Source: Rhyzopertha dominica
Taxonomy: Eukaryota; Arthropoda; Insecta; Coleoptera; Bostrichidae
DNA: 64,000 nucleotides
Assembly (NCBI GenBank): GCA_025024175.1
Contig: QCXZ01000003.1
Location: forward strand, 59,538,023 to 59,602,022
Direction: 5' to 3'
The position numbers and the translations under genes were made by a program. The notes under the pieces are model-generated. The model was not told the DNA's origin, did no database searches, and worked only from the letters and a program-made list of their open reading frames with translations. Each line of letters starts with the position of its first letter. Positions within the stretch are counted from its first letter, which is position 1. Positions 57,701-64,000 of the stretch are shown piece by piece.

Positions 57701-60700
57701 CACGGTGTATAGCAGGTGCAATAGTTAACTTCTCAAAGGACCAGCAGAGACAATAAAGCACTAGGGTTGTGATCCTATGACACTTTATTGCAATAATTTT
57801 TAACAATAATGTTAAATGACAACAGACTATCAGAATTATATCTGAATTGTAGAATTATATCAAGGCTATCTTAACAATAACGACTAATGATGAAGGTGCA
57901 CAGCAGATCTGAACATCATATAAGCTACCATCTGGAGGGTAACAGAGATGGTAAAAGCAGTAGAGGTAAATAAGTGTAATTTGAAGGCTCTTCTAGTTAA
58001 CAAGCAAAAAACCAATACATTAAACAAAAATAGTGTGTGAGATCATTTGTCAGTATTTATTTCATTCTGCATGAACCATGTACAAATCAAAATTTTGTTG
58101 AAGATTCAATAAAATTTGCAATTTCGTATGTTTCAAAACTGCAGATCATCCACTTCACTTTTCACTCACATTCACTTGCTGAAAATGACAGAAGAAGAAG
58201 TCAAACAGTTCACATATTTGTATCTAAAATCTGTATCCTTCTATAAATATAAACTATATCAGTCCACACCTAACATTGAATCAGACTCCTTTCTAAGAAC
58301 TTTGTGTCTATCATCATTAGCATTTACTCTCAGATAAGATATAGCCATTCAACATTGTTAAGCATATACCCAAAAAGTATGTTGCCACAGCCGTCACTTT
58401 AAGATTTCTCAGTATCACTTTGTGCCACAAATGCCAAACAAAACCAGTCAAATAATTTGTACACAAAAATGATTCTGTGAGATACAGCTAACATTAAAGT
58501 CAAATAATCAAGACAATATACATGAAACAAACCGATAGTTTGTCTATAACAGGTTACAACTGATTACCCCTGTGCTTACAATTTTCAGCATTTTAAATTA
58601 TACATTTTTCTCACTTAAAATGGTTGCGGCATATGAGGTGCCATTTAGTTTGCTGTAAATAAAACATTTCTGGTGTATTTACAAAAAACTGCTAAATATG
58701 TAAAGGTTTTGTTTTGTTATATTGCATTCTTTTAATCATATTTTAAAAGTTAGCTGTGCATTTGTATAAAAGTTTGTGAAGCGTAATATACAAAGAAAAT
58801 GGTTTTCTATCAATGCAACTAGATGGCGCTTTATCGGCTGGTGATTGAATGCATTGAACATCCTATGTTGATCATAAAATAAAGACATTTTCTGTATATA
58901 TTACGTCTTACAAACTTTTACATAAATGCACAATAATTTATCTTGCCTGCTATCAAAACCATTATATATTTTAGTTAACTTTTATACAATATGCGATATA
59001 ACCTAACAAAACATTTATATATTTAACAGTTATCTTTAAATACACCAAAATTATGTTAATTATGTCTTAAATGCGCCTTCTAGCGGCACTTGTATGGATA
59101 GATTTTCTGTTTTATAACATATTACTCACTTGTGTAGACATTTAAAAAATAAAGGTTCCATAAAAAATGATAATACATACCTTTTTTCAAAAAAAGCAAA
59201 CAACACAACTCAAAAAAAAGGAAATGTTTGCACTTCGCTTTAGTCCTAACTGTATACTTAGAGTTTAAACCTTCAATGTGTGACTGTTGAAATAAAAATG
59301 GTGATAATTAATTACTTCCTTTCAGAGTATCAATAATCACATCTTATCTTCTACAGGGTTTCTATAAATGATTCATGGGCGTTTATGGAAATTATTGAAT
59401 TAATCAGTTTGCTGCCTCTCAGGAAAGTGTACACAACTATTGCTTTAACGTATACTTGTCTTCTGTCGATTATTGAATCATTTGATATATTTTAATACGA
59501 GAAAACATGTGGTAGTATGTATTTTCAACATATTCTGTAGTAAGTAAGAATTGAGGATGGCAATGCCATCTGTCAGCATTACACTGACATGATGACAAAG
59601 CCACCTAGCTGCCTACTTCCTAAAGGAAGTGACCTGTGGCACTGCTATCCAAAATTCTTACTTGCATCATACCATTGCTTTGGTATATAAGCAAAACCAG
59701 TTCTATGCCGTGCTGTCTACACTAGACCTAAACTGCACTGATGAGCTGTAATGAGAGCGAAATAGATCTATCTGCAGTTGGTTGAGGTGTAGACAGCACA
59801 GCATAGACATGCATTTTAATATTCTGTAGTGTTTTGTGGGATAATCAACTTTAAGGTGACAGAAAGCTCACATTTCAGAGCTGTGGGGTGACACGGTTTC
59901 ATATAGGTTTTAGGTTTATTATATATCGTATTGTGAGGTTGTGGCTACAGTAAGCCTGTTAAATAATTGTACTATGATGGGCTCAAAGATGTTTTTAGGT
60001 TGCCGCAATGGTAAAAAATTCAAAATTCACAAACTAAGTGGTAGTAACGTTAGCTACACTACACAAAGCTTCCACAGTGCAAGGGTGTAGAAGTTACCAC
60101 AAGCCTACAACTATACCAATAATTATGGTTATTTCTTGCATTTGAAAGAATAATAGACCCGTGAATGGTTGGAAAATCTTTATAAAGTCATCAATTTCGT
60201 GCTGTAACTTGATCTGCAACCTTCAGTACTATCGTGCTTATTGATGTTGAGTGATCGCCGTGCTTATTGTAGCTTGGCAGCAGTTACAAAGAGGCGGCAC
60301 AAAGAATTCAGAAATCAATGCTGCCCGTGTTGCATGAACCATTTATAGTAACCCTGTACTTAAGATAATAAACTGTGACAACTAAACACAAAATACAAAC
60401 ATGCTAATCTTGAGGCGCCTTTCAATGTAATGTATTTTCCTTTGTGGAAGAGAGCAAATATGCAATTTATCCAAATGGTTCTTTACTTGAAAATCACAAG
60501 CTTTCCATCATCAAATGTGCACTAATTAAATTACCTTCAAATCTCATGCAAAGTGTTGATAGCCATGCAAAGCAACAAACACCTCGACATATTTACAGAC
60601 CCGCCAAATCAATACCGAAATATGACGACACTAAAAAAATCAGCCAACAAAAAAACAAATTTCGCAACTCAAAATACTTAAAACGAACCGGCTTGGTTAG

Positions 60701-60925
60701 ACAAGGGTGTAGCTTCACCTGGCTGGGTATATGAACTATCTCCTGCGTAGGGTTGTTGAAAACCAGGAGTTGGGGCGCTCGGATAACCACCTGAAGGAGG
60801 ATAGCCACCTGGAGGAGGATAGCCACCTGGAGGTGGATAACCCCCTGGTGGGGGGTAACCTGCACCAGGATAAGGCTGCTGCGGGGGATACCCTGGTTGT
60901 CCGGCGTANTAAGCCTGGTTTGGAT
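45745..60925 (-). CDS. Nmda1: Lifeguard/TMBIM (Nmda1-type) gene, isoform with exon copy 1
   Basis: Two coding exons are visible: 60925-60719 (shared) and the terminal exon 46466-45745. The shared exon encodes a Pro/Gly/Tyr-rich cytosolic N-terminus of GYPPPG repeats, as in insect Lifeguard proteins. It ends in phase 1 at a GTGAAG donor, and the terminal exon begins in the matching phase after TTTTTTTAG, so the ATG at 46464 is internal. The terminal exon holds the whole seven-helix BI-1-like domain: GFDFSDASIRRGFIRKVYS, then helices, and the conserved YDTQLMLGG...SPEEYVFAALNLYVDIINIF near the C-terminus. Family members sit in ER/Golgi membranes and modulate calcium and cell death. The first coding exon (with the real start) was not found and may lie beyond 64000 or be too short to spot. 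Intron 1 is about 14 kb and contains exon copy 2. Confidence 0.9.
46790..47910 (+). mobile_element. Truncated Penelope-like element
   Basis: The terminus block at about 46793-46990 (GGCCATTGTCAGTACC, TTTTATTAATAGGTAAAGCG) recurs inverted at about 47700-47905 (TACTGACAATGGCTTATTAG). Between them, on the plus strand, 47429-47491 encodes GVYSFACNDCNSVYIGQTAR, a GIY-YIG endonuclease start as carried by Penelope-like elements. The reverse transcriptase is missing and the endonuclease is broken downstream. It interrupts the upstream flank of exon copy 1; the equivalent uninterrupted sequence is at about 54570-54620. Confidence 0.8.
49597..51705. mobile_element. 2.1-kb element with imperfect inverted ends
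   Basis: Present in copy 2 of the segmental duplication and absent from copy 1, so its limits are seen by comparison. The ends are inverted relatives: GGAGTATTCAATATACCAAT and, inverted, GGAGCATTCAATACACCCAT. No transposase frame is open inside. It contains an AGT microsatellite (about 50541-50563) and part of another repeat (51050-51290). The class is undetermined. Confidence 0.75.
51055..51290 (+). repeat. Interspersed repeat shared with 59545-59815
   Basis: 51055-51230 matches the inverse of 59815-59640 (shared words: GCATGTCTATGCT, CACCTCAACCAACTGCAGATAG, CAAAGCAATGGT). 51214-51285 matches 59548-59615 directly (GGATGGCAATGCCATCTGTC). The 59540-59665 copy contains a hairpin of about 125 bp (TAAGAATT...GGCAATGCC against GGCACTGC...AATTCTTA). 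Confidence 0.7.
51871..52598 (-). CDS. Lifeguard alternative terminal exon, copy 2
   Basis: A second, complete seven-helix terminal exon, about 80% identical to copy 1 at the protein level by eye and with no stop or frameshift. It follows TTTCCTTAG and starts in the same phase as copy 1, so it could be joined to the shared exon at 60719. It has no ATG of its own at the front (the frame opens GTG TGT), and I found no separate first exon, which argues for an alternative last exon over an independent gene. The membrane core and SPEEYVFAALNLYVDIINIF are kept. The end differs: copy 1 finishes YILTIIGASRD, copy 2 YILKIIRYCKDLN, and copy 2 has VVDTQ where copy 1 has IYDTQ. The nearest poly(A) hexamer is weakened (AATAAG). 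Confidence 0.85.
52640..53320. mobile_element. Rearranged mariner fragments
   Basis: On the plus strand, 52980-53250 decodes, with interruptions, to the mariner transposase C-terminus: QNNGTTTLCPHDD, then VFNHPSYNPNLAP (the usual HPPYSPDLAP), then KGISKLVSQHEKCFN. On the minus strand at about 52800-52730 the same C-terminal end appears in inverse orientation (YDKCFNGFDDFVEKS). Two mariner tails therefore face each other, a head-to-tail break or inverted insertion. Long dead. Confidence 0.7.
53605..53790 (+). pseudogene. THAP-like zinc-finger fragment
   Basis: Inside the frame 53464-53856, the stretch FCTWCKSTSVSTANKIFVTV, then P-R-D-Y, and later FFCCEEHLN follows the THAP pattern of a C-x2-C pair, a central Pro and a C-x2-H close. 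It stops at a splice-donor-like GTAAGT (53776). The THAP AVPTIF end and any downstream domain were not found. A transposase-derived fragment (P-element or relatives) is more likely than a host gene. Confidence 0.45.
54778..55163 (-). pseudogene. mariner transposase fragment
   Basis: Minus strand. 55163-54951 has IENLVQQINGKICEDRRFTI followed by SELTTHFPQIS, the mariner DNA-binding region. 54984-54778 has PKMFTGEHEIKQLAAAMTYL, then FDRVVMGDEIWIA with the first catalytic Asp (usual form VTGDETW). The two frames are shifted against each other and the rest is absent. Confidence 0.85.
55170..57590. other. Lifeguard intron sequence, no gene seen
   Basis: AT-rich intronic sequence between the mariner fragment and the element at 57600. 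A Cys/Lys-rich minus-strand stretch near 55900-55700 hints at an old zinc-binding transposase tail, but I could not assign it. Nothing else is supported. Confidence 0.4.
57595..57985. mobile_element. MITE with TATTTACCTCTACTGCTTTTA ends
   Basis: TTTACCTCTACTGCTTTTA at 57615-57633 is exactly inverted at about 57950-57970, with weaker pairing outside it, enclosing about 315 bp without coding potential. Confidence 0.6.
58753..58937. mobile_element. 185-bp MITE with 50-bp inverted ends
   Basis: GTGCATTTGTATAAAAGTTT...GAAAATG at 58753-58801 pairs with its inverse at about 58886-58937. The centre contains TGCAACTAGATGGCGCTT. It would fold into a single hairpin. Confidence 0.75.
59354..60356. mobile_element. 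Larger relative of the 25826 MITE, with nested insertions
   Basis: A 1,003-bp element with the same ends (CAGGGTTTCTATAAATG) flanked by TA. Between two copies of ATATTCTGTAGT it carries the 59545-59815 repeat instead of the short Penelope-like insert found in the 25826 copy. About 59890-60200 is extra sequence that the smaller copy lacks. Confidence 0.8.
60719..60925 (-). CDS. Shared Pro/Gly/Tyr-rich exon of Lifeguard
   Basis: 207 bp with an acceptor (TTGTGCATAG) before 60925 and a donor (GTGAAG) after 60719. It encodes DPNQA, then PGYPPQQPYPGAGYPP and four further PPGGYPP-type repeats, then the end SSYTQP. It enters and leaves in phase 1, so its length does not disturb the frame. Plus-strand frames over it (60731-61045 and others) are antisense shadows. 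One N at 60909 hides a residue. Confidence 0.88.
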
Positions 60926-61164
60926 CTATGCACAAAATATTCCCATTTTATCGGGATGGTCACTACATGTTTTGCAAAACTCCTGGTAATGAGGTATGAA
61001 AAACTGGTGTCTATCGAGAATGAGAATGGAAATGATAATATTTAAATTCAGCTAAATTGGCATTCTCTAAAAGTAGTAAAAAAACAAATCTTGAAGGATA
61101 TTACATATGCATAAATAGTAAATCGACCCCACTTTGGAATAAGTATAATTATTTATGTAAATAC

Positions 61165-62712
61165 AATAAAAAGTTTTTAACCTTTTAATATTTTATGGTA
61201 ACCAGTTTCGAGGCTAAATGCCGCCTCATCGTTGGACCACAGGATACAAAAAGGGTCATAAATATACATGCAATAATTTTACAATTAATTTAAGTTACAA
61301 TAAACTGTCATTTTGGAGTTTCAAATTGACATTATTATCACTGCCACCTAAACGTCAAACTTTAAAAAAAAAGACAATCAGAGATGTAGGTTCAAAATTT
61401 ACTTGAGAAATGACTGTTGTTTTGTCAGGAGATTTTCTTTTATCTTATTATCTCTTAATATTCTATTTAATTTAGTAAATGGGCCTTTTGCTCAATATGT
61501 AAAATTATAACATAAGTCATCGGCTGTATCCTTTGACAAATTACTATTATAAAAATGTTAATTTAAAATTGATATTATTTCACCAACCAAGATATTTGTA
61601 TATTAATTTTAAACGTCCAATGAAAAAAATCTTGTATTATACATTGTGGTTATATTATTAGAAAAGGTTAATTCTAAAATTAAGTTTAATATATTTCGAA
61701 AACCAACTGCTACAGGAATATCTATACACAGTATGTATTTGCATCCATTATGATAGTGTTAGCAATTCAACCCGCTCGGTGTAGGTGTTTCATCTGTCTT
61801 TGAGGACACCAATTCATGAAAACTATGTGCATTATCTGTGTTTTGTTTCAAATAATGTCTGCTACTAGAGTGCTGGGTTTAAGTTAACAATAGCAAAATA
61901 AAATAGCTGTTTACATAGTAATTTAATTGACTGATAAAGGTACACTTAAATCACAAATTTAAAGTTAAGTTAAGTTAAAGTTAAAGGCCAAAACAGTTGA
62001 TAAATTATTAAATAAGAAACTGTATAATAAAATAATATTCAATTTATCATGTCGATAATATACCAGTATGCAATCATTCAAAAAATTTTAAATAAAGATA
62101 ATATATACATTGCATTTAAATCTACCTTAATTTTGGAAAAAGCTCTATTTAATAATGAAGATATAGTTCCAACCTGGGATAAATGTGAGGTGTATAAATT
62201 ACGATGCAAAGAATGTACCCTATATATGTAAGCAGAACTTTTAGAAATTTTAAAGAAAGAATAAAAGAACATTTAAGAACTTGGGTATTGGCACAAAATT
62301 ATTCCGTTTGCAAACCATTTTTTAGATACAGACCGCAGTTTCGAAATTAACAGCAATGTTGATATTTTACATATTAAGCAAAAGGGCCATTTACTCAATT
62401 CATTAGAATTTTAGAGATAATAAGATCCAATAAATGTCCTGATGTAATAACACTAAATTCTCAAATAAATTTTGAATCTACATTTTCAAAGTCTTTTCTT
62501 AAAAAGTTTGGCGCTCAGGTGGCAATGTTAATAATATCAAATTGAAAACGTAAAAATGACAATTGATTGTAAGTTAAATTAATTATATAATTGAATTGTA
62601 AGTAAATTTATGCATCTTTTTGTAGCTTGTGGTACAACAAAAAAGTAGCAGTTAACGTCGAAACCAGTTACCATAAAATATTAAAAGGAATTTAGAGTTA
62701 AAAAGTCTTTAT
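61165..62712 (+). mobile_element. Penelope-like element remnant
   Basis: ATTTTATGGTAACCAGTTTC near 61190 is inverted at about 62665 (GAAACCAGTTACCATAAAAT), with neighbouring blocks also matching. Inside, on the plus strand, 62185-62275 encodes a GIY-YIG-type start (CEVYKLRCKECTLY) that continues, after a one-base shift, as RTFRNFKERIKEHLR. That is the Penelope endonuclease. Everything upstream is eroded. Confidence 0.75.
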
Positions 62713-64000
62713 TATAGTTAAATAATTATTTTTGGATATATTGTCCATTCCATGAGCACATACAATGCATACATACAATCACCATGCAATAACAAGCTTC
62801 ATACAAGCTTCCCAACCCACTTTTTAGCATAGATTTCAATGCCATTTTCAAAATTTGTATACAAGGTTACGTCAAATACTTATACCTCCAAACTTAATTT
62901 TTTTAAAGCACAGTACACCCTGTATTTTTGGCATTTTGTCGTGATAGAGCAGATTTAGGAGAAAACGACCCACTCTTCTGATATATAAAAATTATAGGTA
63001 GAGTTCTTTTTCACTACAACAATTTCGCAAATGATTTATGAAACAGACTACAGACCAGAGTATATCCAAAAACCGTGTTCTACGATGAAACCAAAATCAA
63101 AACCATCCGATCTTGCACTTAGTTTAGGATGACTAGATTTTCAGAATTTAATCCAAGGACGCAGAAAAAGTAAATACAAAACATTAATTAATTAACCCTC
63201 CTGAATTTTGAAAGACATCCAGGATTTTTGGGCCCTTCCCAAAATATAAAAATATATAAGTATTATCAGTCCCAGCATATTAAAAATCAGTTTTATAATG
63301 GTATATATAGCTATCTGCACCTGTTTCACGGAATTTCTAGGCGCTAGTGACTGATAGGGTGATTAAATATAGGACAACAGCCTCTACTTCGAAGGAACCA
63401 TGAATCGGGAGACTATTTTATTTTTATCCTTTCTAAGATTTGAAAAATGCGCTACATGTCCTGTATGTAATTATAGACACAGTGGTGTAATAGTTTTTAT
63501 ATAGTGGGCTTTTGCCTGATCCTTTTTTCTTCCATGTCTTGTATTTTTAAGCCATGTGTCCTTGAAATTATGGATTCGAAGCTGCCAACCCAAGATGCTA
63601 CTAATGCTTATATTTTACTTAATAGTTATTATAAATTAACAATGTAATCTATGATTTTATGTTTTATGGGGGGCTGACTGCTACAAAACAAGATATAAAA
63701 GAACAAAACTTTAAAAAATTATATATTGCCAAACTTTTTCCAATATAATGTTTGTAATTAGGGAATTTCAGGCACATTCCGGAGAGGTTTAATATAGGGG
63801 ACAAACTTTCAATACAAGGACTGTCCCCGGAAAGCGGAGATGTCTGTTCACCCTATATGTTAGTACCTAAGTACCTCGTTTCCTTTTTGACTTTTTCTTT
63901 TGCAATAAAATGCCAAAACAATTTATTTTTGAATGAAATGAGAGGTGTGGATTGAGTACACTCAACATATGTATATCCGTCCACGGTCATTAAAAATTGA
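62713..64000. other. Non-coding end of window
   Basis: No gene supported. A possible inverted pair (TAGGGTGATTAAATATAGGACA near 63356, and TGTTCACCCTATA near 63845) hints at another small element, but the match is short. The missing first exon of Lifeguard may lie here or beyond; I could not identify it. Confidence 0.35.

Noticed and set aside
60731..61045. Plus-strand repetitive frame (NHLKEDSHLEED...)
   Set aside because: Antisense of the GYPPPG repeat exon.
1..64000. tRNA, rRNA, CRISPR array or bacterial-type operon
   Set aside because: No cloverleaf, rRNA block or regularly spaced repeat array was recognised; all coding genes have eukaryotic introns or belong to mobile elements.

Overview
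The window is nuclear DNA of an arthropod, most likely an insect. It is AT-rich, it carries three multi-exon genes with GT-AG introns, and most of the rest is transposable elements of many ages. The genes are recognisable insect families: the piRNA helicase Armitage, a Lifeguard/TMBIM (Nmda1-type) membrane protein, and an insect protein resembling the N-terminal region of animal 'PEP-synthase-like' proteins. Isolated N bases mark unresolved positions. The order of insect cannot be read from the sequence with confidence.

Layout. 1-3130: a decayed DD-E transposon with inverted ends, interrupted by a PIF/Harbinger element that has a TAA target duplication. 3970-25119 (+): a six-exon, 396-codon gene spread over 21 kb. 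Its introns 3 and 5 are filled with a non-LTR reverse-transcriptase remnant, inverted Penelope-like termini, a 0.4-kb-armed inverted repeat, a hAT MITE ending 29 bp before exon 4, a 3.0-kb DD-E transposon with 330-bp inverted ends, and a young, internally deleted errantivirus with identical LTRs. 25190-31740: two tandem copies of a decayed non-LTR segment, the second split by a LINE-type insertion with a 22-bp target duplication. 32126-39679 (-): complete armi in five exons (1,176 codons plus stop). 40410-44945: a hAT-like shell around a 3.5-kb fold-back palindrome. 45745-60925 (-): the Lifeguard gene, with one shared Pro/Gly/Tyr-rich exon and two complete seven-helix terminal exons (45745-46466 and 51871-52598) made by a local duplication. 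Penelope-like, mariner, THAP-like and several miniature inverted-repeat elements lie in and after it. 60926-64000: a second Penelope-like remnant and non-coding sequence.

How it fits together. The three host genes show no operon-like link. armi belongs to the piRNA pathway that silences transposons. The errantivirus, the fold-back palindrome and the nested elements around it are the sort of loci that pathway and the siRNA pathway act on; that connection is inference. The strongest unusual signals are the phase-preserving duplication of the Lifeguard terminal exon, the large palindrome, and the deleted but apparently recently mobile errantivirus that keeps env and integrase and has lost reverse transcriptase and RNase H. 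I found no tRNA, rRNA, CRISPR array or bacterial-type gene.
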